Shown: positions 1 through 12,238, numbered from the stretch's first letter. The stretch is 64,000 nucleotides of DNA from Sclerodactyla briareus (GCA_026419785.1 JAODTK010000743.1:130001-194000), one strand, 5' to 3'. The notes: generated by a model not told the origin, from the letters alone. Program-made: numbers and translations.

Positions 1-679
1 TTCGTGTTTCAATGTGATCCAATTGTATAGCCTGTCTTGTAGCTTTCAATCATTTATCTTTTTTTCATTTAATAACACTGTGCACCAATATTACACCAAG
101 TGGGTTGAGGTAGAACCTTTGAGTAGTTGTTCCGCAAATCTAGGTTAACGGACGCGGTAGTGGCTGTTCCTTGAAGAAGAAAAAAAACTATGAGTGTTTA
201 CGTAGGAGACCCCATGACATGGTTGCAGCAACTCAGTTCTGTGGAAACACGAGAAATAGGTGTGAATTTTCGTTGCCGCAACTTCGCATTTTCTAGTAAA
301 CCTTTACATTTTTTTCCAGTGAGCCCCCGTCACACCGGCGTTTACTTCGCTACCTCCTTGAAGTTCTGAATGGAATGAACGCGAGAACGCCATGGACTCC
401 GTGAAATATTCAGCAGCTACGCCCGAGCTGCGTTCGCTTGGCGTCCTTGCGACGTCTCTTGCTCCTGCGTCGATGGAGTTTGGGCTGCATCAACGTTGCT
501 CGCGCTACGCTCTGGTCATAGTGCTTTCTGCGTTGTTGAAGACCCCGCTATGTCCTCGCTATAACCTCGCTCCGTCTGGGAAGATCACGATTCGCTCCTA
601 CTGCATCATCACTACGACCTCGGATAAGTTTTGTATTTTTCATTTGTATTCCATGAATACGCTGTTTCCATGAATTCGA
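1..679. other. Anonymous DNA, no gene recognised
   Basis: No family could be recognised on either strand. A 93-codon open frame on the plus strand at 392-673 has no recognisable motif, no hydrophobic leader and no supporting splice context. I regard it as chance. The stretch is locally GC-richer at 310-600 than its surroundings. Confidence 0.5.
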
Positions 680-683
680 CCGT

Positions 684-960
684 CATGGGCCGCAAAGCTG
701 CAAAGTAAATAACGTCTCCGAGAAGACCAAAACGAAGCAAAAACAGCAGCAAGTGGGCCCAGGCGCCTAAGGCCCGTTGGATGGAAAGACCGATTCAATG
801 AGTAAGACCGTTGACAGTATTAAGGAGGGCGTCAGTAGTGATGATGCTTCCGAGTCTGGTACAGTGTCTGAGGTTTCTAATCATTCCGCTACATATTCAA
901 AAGACAAAGTTTCCACAGACTAAGCTCTCAGCAAGAGAAATGGAGTGGCTAGAGGCGAAC
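684..960 (+). pseudogene. Degenerate Lys/Gln/Ser-rich coding remnant
   Basis: One plus-strand frame reads a lysine- and glutamine-rich stretch (NVSEKTKTKQKQQQ), one in-frame stop, then an acidic serine-rich stretch (SMSKTVDSIKEGVSSDDASE) that ends at a stop near 922. The composition is coding-like, resembling the low-complexity N-terminus of a retroelement structural protein or a nuclear protein. No family can be named. The internal stop and lack of flanking splice signals suggest a dead fragment. It could also be chance. Confidence 0.25.
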
Positions 961-1156
961 CCAGTTCAATATTGTGACCGCCAAAGCTCGCCGGCAACGA
1001 AGAGAGCCCCTATGTTACTAATTGACAGAGATCTGTCTCAGAGGGGTGGGGGTTGAGGTCGGTACTCAGGGGAAGTAATCCATCATAGCCTCACCTTCCT
1101 ATTGGTATATGCATAGACTCGATTTTGGGTCCCTAGACACATTCTGGTGCTATATT

Positions 1157-1850
1157 ATTTAGTTTAGTTTAGTGGGGAAAGGTCAGGCAAAGACTCGTCC
1201 TCGTTCAACCCTGAAACCACAACCCCAAAAATGCAAATGACCAGAGCTACATAATTCGCCCACAATTTTTGAAGATGAATCAAGAGCGTTCTTGAAGGCA
1301 TTCACACTACCCGACATAACAACATTTTCCGGCATGCTATTCCACTCGTTGATGGCTCTCTGTGAAAAGAAGTGTTTCTGAAAATCCAATCTACAGCGCA
1401 GAACCCAAGCTTGAGGTGGTGACCACGAGTAGTAGTCACATTGGAATACTCAAAGAATTCATCGAATTGCCAAACCATCAGTCTATGACAATTGTTAAGA
1501 CCTGGGTCAAATCACCCGGAACCCGCCTCAGCTCCATTGAAGTTAGCCATACGTCGTACCCCCCTCTTCCTCGTACGGGAATCGCTCAGGCACTATTATT
1601 CTAGTAGCCATCCTCTGAACATGACTGTTTTATCTTCACGAGATACGGGTTCCACACTTGGACGAATACTCGAGGTGAGGTCTAACTAATTGCTTGAAGA
1701 GTCTGAGAACTATATTCTCATTCAAGGAAGTGAAATGCCGCTTTATCAGACCGAGAATTCAATTGCCTTTCCTTGCAGCTTCAGCACACTGCTTAGAAGG
1801 TTTCAACGAAGCCTCGAAGCACACACATCTGAATAACAGCTGCGAAACTG
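1157..1850 (-). mobile_element. 5'-truncated non-LTR retrotransposon (LINE), 3' end of reverse transcriptase ORF
   Basis: On the reverse strand this encodes the C-terminal end of a CR1/Jockey-type LINE polyprotein. The block FFSQRAINEWNSMPENVV followed by SVNAFKNALD lies at about 1,280-1,375. A second block, CFEASLKPSKQCAEAARKG, lies further upstream in gene sense, near 1,760-1,840. The 3' end is marked by tandem CTAAA copies (plus strand tttagtttagttta at 1,157-1,172). The better-preserved copy at 29.3-31.8 kb shows the same protein blocks and the same tail, so they are one family. The copy lacks the polymerase core and has frameshifts and stops, so it is dead. Confidence 0.8.
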
Positions 1851-2039
1851 TTACTGGGCAGCAGGGAGATTGTTTCTGTGCTAACAATTTATTGGTCACG
1901 TGGTCTCTTCTGTTACGCCACTGAATCTTTACATAGAAATTCATTGGACATCTGGCGCCATTCATCTCGAGTACAAAGAGGGCGCACGTGTTACGTGCAA
2001 CTCTGAAGGAGAGTGGCGTATGATTACAGCGAATTTCAG

Positions 2040-2225
2040 TCTCGGCTCCAAGCATCCCTTTTTTTTCTTCCTGCAATTTTCCTTGACTACGCTCACGCCC
2101 ACTTGGCGTAGTCGCTCCGGTGTGACGGGGGTAGTATTTAGTGTGACCCGGTCGGTATTCGATCCCCGGTGTTCCAGGAGGTACGTGGGCGCTCTTCCGA
2201 CAGTGCGAACCAACCACTCAGTTTT
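2040..2225 (-). mobile_element. tRNA-derived SINE
   Basis: Read on the reverse strand, the stretch starts GTGGTTGGTTCGCACTG, continues GGAAGAGCGCCCACGTACC, and has a B-box-like GGGGATCGAATACC. These resemble the A and B box arrangement of a tRNA gene. A non-tRNA body with a GGCGTGAGCG segment and an A-rich end near 2,055-2,070 (ttttttttctt on plus) follows. No cloverleaf with paired acceptor stem is apparent, so it is a SINE rather than a tRNA gene. It sits next to the LINE remnant at 1.16-1.85 kb. Confidence 0.6.
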
Positions 2226-5200
2226 ATAACCCAGTAGACATGATTGCTCGTGGCAAGGTGTTCTAGAATATGTAATTAACGTCCGCAGCTTGGTTTCAGA
2301 CTGTTAATTTCTCTATTTCGAACACTTTCCAAATTTTGCAGCGGTGACTTATTGTAGCTCCCGCCTCCGCAGTAATTTCGTAGCTCAAAAATGATCCACG
2401 TCGTCTGTCAACCGTTCATTTCATATAGAAGAGCTGCTAGAATAGTAAAGTCTCCAATATCATATACTGTTCTTCCTTCACTGAAAAATCACATTCTCTT
2501 GCGGAACCGTAATCCTTACATTCAGGCCCGCACCCCCTCATCCGCGCATATGAAATTCTGAGCTTACTCCAAACCGCCAACATACATATAAATAGAAATG
2601 GCGGGGCCAACTACACATGACTACAGGATAATGTACCTAACATGGATGTCGGGGGCGAAATCATGGTGTATTGGTATCATTGACCTTTGACGCAATAGTC
2701 GGGATCGAAATCCAGCAGTCATCTCTGACGTCTTTCCCGGTGGCTGTACTGACAGTTGCGATAGCCGTGGTCGTGGTCTTCGCTTCACGGCCGCTGTGAT
2801 GCCAATGTTCTTTCCGTCGCTCCTGAGCGGATGCGAACATCGTTGGATACAGCTTCTATGTCCTATTCACACCTTTCCTAGGCCTTACGTTTCCAGCTGG
2901 TAGAGTGAGTTCGGACACACCACCTACCTGGGCAGTTGAACTTCACATTGAGTACTAACCCTAGAAAAATGAATCTCAAAAGTATGCAGCAAAACTATGA
3001 ACAGATTGGTTTACTTTATACGATTAACTATCTAGTGGCATGAATATGAACGAGCCTGGGAATTCCATTCATCTACACTCTATGAAATATTGGGTACCTA
3101 GCACACCTATCCCTGGTGTTGTGTAAGAAAATTACTCAATCATTGCGTACAATTTGGTTATTGTTATTTTGTTATTTTTTTCACAAACGTTGACCAACAC
3201 GGTATAGGTAGCTTGTTCACAGTGTGTGTAATCCTCTACCACATTCTCACGAGTGTATATATATTAGATTTATCGTTCACTCCGCAACAATACAAACATA
3301 ACGTGCAATGATATGAAGATATTTATTACCAACATTCACAAAAATACTACAAAACGAATATCAAAACTTACAGAGCAGAGGTCATATAACACAACATGAA
3401 TATTTAATGCAAGGTATAAACCCTATATTATACACTCTTCATAATCAGCATAAACGAACAACACATCCAACAACACCTTAACCACCTCATATATGTAGTT
3501 TACTATTACCATGGCATTCGCATATGACGATACACTGACCTGTGAATTTCCGAAAGTTGCATTATCGAATGCGTGCTTTCAGATAAGGGCAGAACCGATC
3601 GATCCTGCTTAACCCCCAATCTGGCATTATGAGAAAAACAAAAATGGGTCTTTGGAGGGGAATACTTGGCAGACGTAAATCAGGTGTGAATGTGGTGCGC
3701 TACCTTAATTATTCCTTCAGTCCGGAAGGCTAATTCACGTGCTACTCCATGAGGCTTCAAAATGCTTATAAGGTCATTATATTATAGCATTCGGTTATCT
3801 CTAAAAGACATAGGGATCCACCCCCTGCAGCAAAGCAAATTATTCCAGATCAACCAATCGTTCAATGAAATTTTTCACTGGTATTGTTCGTATTCCATTC
3901 AATGGACACGTTTCCACCACGCCGGGCATAGGCACAAAGTTAGTCGTACAAACATCAGTACCAAACATTGACTTCCACAAACAATAGCGAGAATAACCTC
4001 AGCAATGGTGGGCTGATTGAGGAACTTTGGCCCGATTGATTTATTGGCATTTAGGGGGCTAGTGTCGCAGGCTGTGCGTGATATGGTGTCAAATTTTGAA
4101 GGTCCATATAATATATTTTATATTCCATTTCATTTCACAAAATGAACAAAAAATTGCTCCTTCCATGCCCATCCACTCATGACATGTTCTGATTGAAATA
4201 AATCGGTGCAGAGTGTCACTTACGCAATTTCTTCACGATTATAGATACTAGAAGAACATTAGCAGATAGCGAGTCATTTGCAAGGTGGGGGGGGGGGGGG
4301 GAGTTTTAACAACCAACAATTACTCGAATGCATAACTGTTGTTGTTGTGATAGGTTGAGGCATCAACAGGAAAAAAGGCAGTTGACATGACGAATCAATC
4401 AATAGAATACGGTGCATTCAACAATTTTCGTATATCACTTTGAACTTTTCTATGAAACATTTCTGGGTGTTCCATTCCTCAACATTCCAACAGAAAAAGC
4501 TATTGTCGATATTGTGTCTATATTGCTCAAAACATAGCAGTCCCTATCTAGACAATACTGCATCGCTATATGGTACGTTATCCGTGATGTATCACATAAA
4601 GGGGTCAAACAAAAAGTCAGGCATTCTTATCAATACCACTGCATCCAGTAATCGCTCCGTTGACCTGTCCGTCCCTTTATTATAACATTGGCTTGAATAT
4701 TTCGACCGCAGTTCGTTTTTCTCCTAGAACAAATGATAGGATTTTGCCCAATGTTTCTAGCAGCATTAAATCTACCACCGAATACGTGAATCACGCAACA
4801 GTTTTACAGATTGCACATCGCAGTTAGCGATTTGAGCGTAAGCTCAGTTGAACTCGTGAAGCAGATTCAGAACCAAAGTGTTCTGTGATTCTCATTCTGA
4901 TCGAGCTAAGCAATGTACTAACTAAGGAATAATTAGGAGAGATTCGTCTTTGCACAAATTGCTCACATTCAATCAAAAAAGAAAGATGGTCTACATGAAG
5001 ACGATATATTTCATATCTTCATATTACTAGCGTGTTAATAAGATTTCCTGGCCTTAGATGACGTTGGACCTGACCCTGTTCATGACCTGATGAGCTGATC
5101 ATATACTCATGATGGAGAACCCATGTACCAATTATTGGCTCCATCTATCAAAGGGGGGGGGGGATGAGTACTATTATGTCAAACTATAGGCGTCACATAT

Positions 5201-5425
5201 GCACACACGAATCCGCGCGCGCACACTCTGTTACCGATTATGAAGCTTTTATGCGTATACAACATTCATTGTAAACGTAAGTATTCAATTGCGTAGAATG
5301 TGTCTCAAATAGTGTTGACAAGACATTTGAACCTAATACTAACAAGTGTATCAGATGTAGAGATATGATACAAATGAATCGATACACAGTGTAATAAAAG
5401 AAACCCAAAAAAAAAAAAACTTAAA
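2226..5425. other. AT-rich intergenic or intronic DNA, no gene recognised
   Basis: Both strands were read for motifs and nothing convincing was found. Short open frames at 3,762-3,971 and 4,440-4,685 have no recognisable domains. The stretch holds a 15-base poly-G run at 4,287-4,301 and an 11-base run at 5,153-5,163. A CA/GC-rich stretch lies at 5,195-5,230. The stretch around 5,040-5,110 resembles 35,965-36,050, which suggests the copy A duplication begins near 5.0 kb. Confidence 0.5.
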
Positions 5426-5431
5426 ATTTCT

Positions 5432-5600
5432 TTACATAATATATGTCCTGGAGGACTTCGCCATCGTAACTGCAAGTACAGCTACCTTGGGGAAAAACGT
5501 CCAATGACTGCTAAAATTCGAACCCAGAAGTTTCTTGCGAAGCGTCGGTGTAACTGGTCTGTCATTGTTTCGCCTGATTGGTACGAGTGGTAGTTTGCTT
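5432..5600 (-). mobile_element. Possible tRNA-derived SINE fragment
   Basis: The reverse strand shows GACGCTTCGCAAG, then a B-box-like GGGTTCGAATTTT, then GGACGTTTTTC. The same order of blocks occurs at 33,960-34,075 (GACGCTTCGCGAGC, GGGTTCAAATTCC, GGACGTTTTTC). Shared blocks spaced like a tRNA promoter suggest two copies of one SINE. The 5' end is not clear, and the two could instead be paralogous pieces of the duplicated region. Confidence 0.4.
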
Positions 5601-7322
5601 ACGCAGTGCTCGTTCCGTAAATTCTGTACCAATGGAACACATCTTTCACATCGAATACAGAATATCAGAACGCATTCACGAGGGACCATGCGCACATGAA
5701 ATTAACATTTATGGAGTTATAACGCACCCCGTTCTCACTTATGCAACTCTCCTTACTTATACCAAACCGGCTAACAACCGGTTCAGCTGTACAAGCGCCT
5801 CTGCTTTAACCAGGGGACGTTCATGGTATTAGAACCAATCGGTATGAACCCCCAACTTCAATTCAAGAGTTGGGAGAAAAAAGGAGGAGAACGTAATTTT
5901 CGGACAATTCGTTTTTACATATACATGCAACCATGTGATCGGCAAGCTTAAAGGTGAGATTGAGGTATGAAATATAAAAGACATCGTACTTCCACGTTTA
6001 TATAAAAAACGGATAGAGCCCAATGAATTATACGATTATTGTACATGGAAAGTGCTGGTTCCTTTCTATCTGGAATCAATTCCAGATTTCATGCGCACGT
6101 GAATTATTCCTTTTTGGAGCCATGCCGTACTCCGCATCCGTATTATAGCATATGATCCAATTGCATCGTACCTAAGGAATCCATTCCATAGGTACAGATG
6201 CAGAGAGGTTAGTAGTAAGGTGTTTTGTAATTTTTAAGAGTGTATAGACTGTATGTTGAGCTGCAAAGGCGGTTATGCCCATGTATACGGACGTTTACAT
6301 TTTGTGAGAAGGATACATTCCCTATAAACACAATTTGCGGTCATCAATGCCGCATTGGTAAATTCTCTGATTATGCTCAGCACTCGTCGATTTTATTCAT
6401 TTAGATAAATTTGTACTGCTATCCTTGCAACACGAGTGAAACTGGACAATCTCAATTTTTGGTACATGAATCTGTTGTTGTGTTAGATGCCATATTTCGC
6501 GCTCGCGCCGATGAAATCATCGCGGAACACATGTCTTCGTATTATCTATTGCACCAATGATTACTGAACAGTCATATCGAACGTTTTCCCCTATCCCTTG
6601 GCACTACAAAGCTGTCATCATATAATAATATCAGCAACCTTACTTATCTAGAATATTTGATACCCGAATTTCGGTAATTTCAACAACAGTTCCTGAACGA
6701 ACTACACGTTTTGGTTGATGTCTATATCCTCTACCGCTGTACAAATTTCATAACATCCACTAGCAGCTGTTATTTACAATTTGTCCGATAGTTATGGAAT
6801 GGTTTTTCTATCGGATGCACTTAACGTTTGACAAACAGCACATCGAATTGACATAAATCTACTAGGAGCGAGATATTTAGCATTTATATTTTCAGATGAA
6901 CACTTGCATACTCTAGTATTGCGGCGACAGGCTTGACATGTTGTCGTTTTGTCGAAGTTTTATCGCGGTTTGCATATTCTGGATATCACATGATCTTGTT
7001 GCGCCTGTACGTCCGTCGTTATCGGAGGAGTTCCAGAATAGCATACATCTGATCCAAGTGACCATCGTCCGGTATTGGCTCCTCCTTTCTGCACTCAGCA
7101 TAATCCACCATCTTCTGCGTTTTCAGGACCCATGTTGCGTCAGTTTTGTACCCAATGCTGCGCCAATCAGCTGAACGAGAGCGTACTCGATGGTCATGAA
7201 TTTGGTCTGAGTCAATATGACTCTTTGAAGCATCCCGCTGGGTGATAGTAATCATGTACCCCCTCTGTTACCAGTGTCGCAGCCATTCTTACCAGCTCTT
7301 TCTAGTTGCAGGCTTCGTTATT
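5600..7322. repeat. Left part of segmental duplication, copy A (related to 36.1-37.45 kb)
   Basis: Several blocks match the 36.1-37.45 kb region in the same order and orientation. 'gagccatgccgtactccgc' near 6,118 matches near 36,258. 'cccatgtatacggacgtt' near 6,279 matches near 36,415. The 6,950-7,315 block matches 37,040-37,450. The first block also occurs near 27,957. Divergence is high, with indels and substitutions throughout, so the duplication is old. The only coding potential seen is the tail-like exon at 7,019-7,237. Confidence 0.65.
7019..7237 (-). CDS. Exon-like ORF, candidate receptor cytoplasmic tail (copy A)
   Basis: The reverse strand is open from a good acceptor (ctatcacccag) to a stop at 7,019, giving about 72 residues. 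The product is hydrophilic and contains VRSRSADWRS, KMVDYAEC and DDGHLDQMYAIL. The last is a YxxL-type tyrosine motif of the kind used for endocytosis or SH2 docking. Copy B (near 37.1-37.35 kb) keeps the acceptor and related peptides (DQIYDI, RPRSADWRS, NPKYAIL) but is frameshifted soon after the acceptor. Peptide conservation in the same order supports real coding history. The receptor role is inferred from the membrane-segment ORF next to copy B. No known family was recognised. Confidence 0.4.
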   Translation of the reverse strand, partial: RDASKSHIDSDQIHDHRVRSRSADWRSIGYKTDATWVLKTQKMVDYAECRKEEPIPDDGHLDQMYAILELLR

Positions 7323-8378
7323 AAGTGGCGTTAACCAACTTTCAAACGGGGGGGGGGCACAAGGGGGGCAACAGACCTTTTGTGGGGGGGGGGGGGGGGG
7401 CACATGAGGGGGGAGGGCACATGTGGGGGCACCTGAATACCATTTATTAGCGGGGAGCGCCACCTACGGTTGGCGCGGTCGTACACGAAAAATTTGGGTT
7501 GCGCAACCCCCAGATGGCCGGAAATGACCCTTTCCGAGCGTTTTTGCTGCATGTACCAAGCTTAAAATCGGGGCATTTTGTGATAACAATCTTGCAATCG
7601 GTTGAAAATTTCAACATTTTGTGAAGCCCTCGAGTTTATCGTGCCCAGACTTTTTGTCCAGAATATTCAATAATTGTGCTCGGCCACTATGTTCACCAGT
7701 TACGCGCGAAGCGCGCAATATTTTTTTAGGGTTTCCGACAACATCTGGAAAAACAGGATTTCACAAGGAAAAATTTGGGACAATTTAGCTATCTCAGCTC
7801 TACTGTCCCAACCCATGATATTAGCGTTCAGTGGAGCAGTTACCTGGAGGGAAACATGCGTTTGGGAAATCGGACAAGAAGCTAATAGCTAAGCTACTGC
7901 AGTTACAAATCGCGTTGGTCGAGGGAGGAGGAGGAAACGGATTGGAGGGGTAAAGCGGTTCAGTAATAAAAAAACAGAGTAGTTGTCAAGGTCAATGAGA
8001 AGGTTGCTTGTATAGTTTCAGTATTAACCTCACAGATTGTATGAGTTAGGGGGCCATGAGGTAGAAATTTCCATAGAGTGTGCGGAGATGACGGAAAGCT
8101 ATGGCGACAGAATCCACTACTAGACTAGTACCGCGCGAAGCGCGATTTTTTCACCTTTTATCGCATTCGAGGCGAATTTAGCACAACTACGGCCTTCGTG
8201 TGATAGTTTCCGTGGTGTTGGCCAGATCTATATCAAACTGTAGTCGAATACTGACTACAGAATAGTTTTTCCCAGAAAATCACAAATCTCATGGGGGGGG
8301 GGGGGGGACGGTTTTCGAGTGGGGGGGGACGTGCCCACTGCCCGCCGCCCCCCCCTGCCCCTATTGGCGACGCCACGC
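7323..8378. mobile_element. Non-autonomous hAT-like transposon (MITE), ~1.05 kb
   Basis: The ends are inverted. The left reads AAGTGGCGTTAACCAA and the right end, reverse-complemented, reads GCGTGGCGTCGCCAATA. Each is followed by a G-rich tract (7,350-7,470 and the complement of 8,290-8,365). The flanks carry a likely 8 bp target duplication, cgttatt on the left and cgtttatt on the right. The duplicated host sequence is continuous across this point at about 37,450 in copy B, so the empty site is seen directly. Two GCGCGAAGCGCG-type palindromes lie inside (near 7,697 and 8,132). There is no transposase ORF. The hAT assignment rests on the GTGGCGT...CCA end style and the 8 bp duplication. Confidence 0.6.
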
Positions 8379-8799
8379 GTTTATTCTCCACTGGCTTGTC
8401 TATGGGCTGCGGTGGACAGTCAGGAGGATCTCCTGTTTGGGGAGGAATACCATATCTCCTGTGGGCGAATTTTAATCAGGGAATCGGATTCACCCACAAT
8501 GCACCGTTTGCATATCAGGAGATACATAAGCTTCAATGGTGGAACCTGTCGTGGAAGCCATTTACGTAGTGGAAAGGCTTAAAAAAATATACCAGTATGG
8601 ATATTATAAAAGGCTACAAAGCTTGGTTGACACTTGTTGGTTTCACAAGGTAATTTCGGAGAAACTAGACAATGTACGGTCTTAATTACAGTGAGCGGGC
8701 ACAGGCGTTGGCCAGTCTACTAGAGCAGGAGCCCAAGGGGGTCAGCCTAGCTGGAGAGGTAACAAATGGAGCCTACACAGTGACAAACGCTATGGCCTT

Positions 8800-9254
8800 C
8801 AAAGGAATGGTCGTCGGGCACGCACCTTCTGGTGGGTGGGGTGGTGAGGGCCTAACAAAAGGCCCAAAAATTAGCGCGGCTTAGCTCCCAGGTAACCGCT
8901 GGAAAAACTACGGAAAAATGTCCAGATTATCCCATGAAAAGGAATTGACCCGGGCAGACATTTTAGTTAGTGGGGTGGGCCCACCAGACGCCAATAACTA
9001 GAGGCCCAACAAAAAAGAGCTAGGGCTTAGCTCATGAGGTAACTAGTTGGAACAAAGTGAAAATGTTGTGGACCAATCCCCCAAGCTCTCACAAATGACC
9101 CAATGACAGGGAAATTTATGTTGTCGTTGGGTGGCCAGACGCCATTACAATCCCCCCCCCTACAAGCTTAACCTGGTTAGATCGTGAGGTAACCAGTGAA
9201 ACAAAAGTAGGAAAAGATCGGGACACTCCCAGCCATCACAAAGACCATGAGGCA
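8800..9254 (+). repeat. ~150 bp tandem repeat, outer left arm, first part
   Basis: About three diverged monomers. Each runs from 'ccagacgcc' through a CTAACCTGGTTAG-type palindrome and 'gtgaggtaac' to 'cccagc...cacaaatgaccc'. The same unit continues after the hAT-like insertion at 12,258-12,500 and appears inverted at 20,590-21,290. Monomers differ by many small indels. Confidence 0.7.
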
Positions 9255-9256
9255 AG

Positions 9257-9435
9257 TGTTGTTGTCGAGACCTGACATCGAACCGAGACCGAGTTCGAGA
9301 CCAAGAGGGTGTTCGGAGGCGGAGACCGAGATCGAGACCAGAGGGTGTCGAGACGAGATCGAGACCAAGCACCAGGAGCACAAGTCGAGACCAGCGACCG
9401 GAGACAGCAAGTCGAGACCGAGATCGAGACAGAAT
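9257..9435. repeat. GAGACC-type minisatellite at left end of the 3.0 kb hAT-like element
   Basis: Irregular tandem copies of cgagaccgagatcgagacc with short spacers such as agagggtgt. Open frames crossing it on both strands give only Arg/Leu/Ser/Asp-rich low-complexity peptides and are not genes. Confidence 0.75.
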
Positions 9436-12089
9436 GTATATAGTGTATGCAAACAAATTCAAAGTCCGAAACTGTATTAGTACGGGCCTATTTACACCCA
9501 CATGCTCTATTCTTGACATGATAGACAACCTATGCTCTTGATTACATTGCTTTTCTATGATCCACAAACGAAAGGGAACAGGCCTAACCACTGAGCCAAA
9601 TCAGGGGTAGTTGCCATGGAACATGCACATTGCACGCCCCCCAACCCCATAAAGCCGTTCCCCCTCCCCCAGTTCGCCGAATTCGTTGGTGAAGCCATGA
9701 ACTAAAATGTACACCTCTCATCACATTTTCAAATGAAATGTCTAAATAAAGTTGAGAAGACCGCGCCAGATGCAGACTGTTCCTCCATGTCTTTCCACAG
9801 TACTGATATGGTACTGATAAAACAGTAACATTTGACCAATGCGATGCCATGGGTGGGCCCTCTCTCACCTCTTCACTGATCTACCTCTTCTACCCCCACC
9901 CCCCCCCACCCCTTCGTCCCCCCTTGGCATGGGAGCTTCTTTCTCTGCATCCTTCATTCAAGCAAGATTCAGATATACGGCGTCCTAAACCAGGAAATTA
10001 ATGATCATCTCTCTCAGTCTATGTATTCCAATTAGAGATTAGATTTTACCCCCCCCCCCTCACCCAACCACCACCCCAGGACACTCTGCTTTCCCTATAT
10101 GGCCAGGTGGGGGCGCATTGGTCTCCTCCATAGCCCCGATCCTAGATCCAAAACCATACAATAACTTGACCCCTTCGAATGCATTACCATTAGCGTTTGT
10201 CTTATGATTGGAGGACAATTTCATATACCAGTACTGTAACGTTGATGTCTCAAGGTCGCCTAGGCCCAGTGAAGCCTGCCAAACGGTGATGAAAACAAAT
10301 TGCACAAAGTGAATTCATTGTCTAGGCTAGGATTCTACTTGTGGTCCTTTCCACAAAACCAGTATAGTTTAAGGTGGTAATTTTCCAATTAATCAAGTGC
10401 TAGCAAATACCCCTTGGACAACACTGCACCAACTGGGGCTAGGAGAGTCACGTGTCAGAAGATTTTACTGTAGCACACACTCCCTTGGAGGTGACGAACT
10501 CCGTCACCTCATGCCTCAAACTTCTCCCTCCAATTACACAGCCCTCTAAACCTTCAAAACTTCATTCAAGAACATTCCAATCACTACAATGTTAAAATTT
10601 CATTAGTAAAATGATGAACATACAAAACTATTTTGACCTCAATAATGAGGAAAATCACCACTGTTTTTCCCCAGCGTGTTTGTTTTGAACAGAGTGTGTA
10701 AACAGAAGTGTTGCACTCAGGGCTCATTTTGGCGATCTATTATTATTGGGGCACATGCAGGACATTACACGAAAATCTGGCATGATTATTTATATCTTAG
10801 AGTGGCAAACTCATAACACAGACAACAACTTGACTGGTGAAGGCATTGTGGGGATCCTGACCTGATTTTGGGTAAAAAAAAAAAAAAAAAATTTGGGTAA
10901 TTTTCCCACGACCGACCAAGCCACTATGAGGAATGAAAAAGTTCTGAACCTTTTCTTCACTACAATAATAGGTCTTTTGGGATATATTGAGATGCAAGTT
11001 GTCAGAAGCTGATTGTGTAACAGAAGGTGGTCGTTAGGCTAGCCTAAAAACAGCTTAGGCCTGGAGTTGGGAACGAGGCTTGAGTCACAGGTCTAAAGCC
11101 TGTGAGCGCAGGCTAGGGCTAGGCCCTAGGGCCTACGTGGTATGGTAGGCCTACTTCGTAGTTTTGAATGCTATAAAGTTCTTAAATACTTATTACATAG
11201 GACGATAACGACTTAATGACAAAGTAGCAATGAAGCATTCAAGTACATGTGAATTAAGTGTCTGAGAAACAAGTCCTCATGCAGGGAATGTGCAGTCAAT
11301 GTCAGAGAAACTTTCGCGAAAACTGGTACAATGTTCATGAAAGGTCCAACCAATCTGCGGAAAAATCGGACAATTCATATTCATGGTTCATATGAAGATA
11401 ATTGATAGTCGTTTGGGTTACTGCAGTAACTATCATAATTCAATTACCAATTACTGCCCCTCATCCCCAGTTAATTAGTGATTGAAATCACTAAATATTC
11501 ACACTCCCTTCTCTTCTAAGTATATCTGATAGTCGTGCCAGTACAGTATACTTCACTTCTGTCACAGTTTCGTATTGGGGTAGCATACGTAACAGGGTAC
11601 CCAGGTTTATAGGTCCGCGTTCTTTTATATTCATTCATTCTCCATCATGATCAGAGTTCAATATATTAGGATTGGATAAAAATTTGGTTGAAAAAGGCCT
11701 AACAATACGGCTTTGAAAATTGTGGAAGCCACAGGATGCTTTTCAGGTTTGAACAGGAACATAACAATTATTTGGAGCATTTTGATTGGCTAATGCCTTA
11801 TATATCCACTGTCAATACAGGCATTCCAGAAGTGAACAAACAGGAATCAGTTACAGGTACTGAACCTTGCCTACTGTCCTGGGTACTGTGCATGTGAGTG
11901 ACTGCCAACAAGTTGAAGCTAGCAACAATACTGGGCCCTGGGCTGTTTCCCACATTGACCAAGTAAGGGATCTAAAGGCCCACTCCACTTGCTAGTTCAT
12001 AGCAAAGCTCAACACATGAATTGAAGGATGTTTTTTCACTGAACTAAAAATGATTCCAAGGGAAAATATCAGCACCAATATTTTTGCTG

Positions 12090-12238
12090 CGTCTCGAAGC
12101 GAGACCGAAGAATTTCCGAGACCAGAAGGTTCGAGACCGAGACCGAGATCGAGACCACAGGGTGTCGAGACCGAGATTGAGACCGAGACCAGCAAAAAAC
12201 TCGTCTCGAGACCGGTCTCGAGACCGAGACCGGTAGTC
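12090..12238. repeat. GAGACC-type minisatellite at right end of the 3.0 kb hAT-like element
   Basis: Same unit and same strand sense as 9,257-9,435 (cgagaccgagaccgagatcg), so the two arrays are direct and only the element's extreme ends are inverted. It includes a palindromic stretch, tctcgagaccggtctcgaga, near 12,208. Confidence 0.75.

Noticed and set aside
1759-2217. 152-codon reverse ORF
   Set aside because: Chance fusion of the SINE with the adjoining LINE remnant. Its right half translates the SINE body and its left end is LINE-derived.
2040-2225. Functional tRNA gene
   Set aside because: Only promoter-box-like blocks are present, with no paired acceptor or anticodon stems.
9160-9591. 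143-codon reverse ORF and overlapping frames over the GAGACC array
   Set aside because: Low-complexity translation of a minisatellite at a transposon end.
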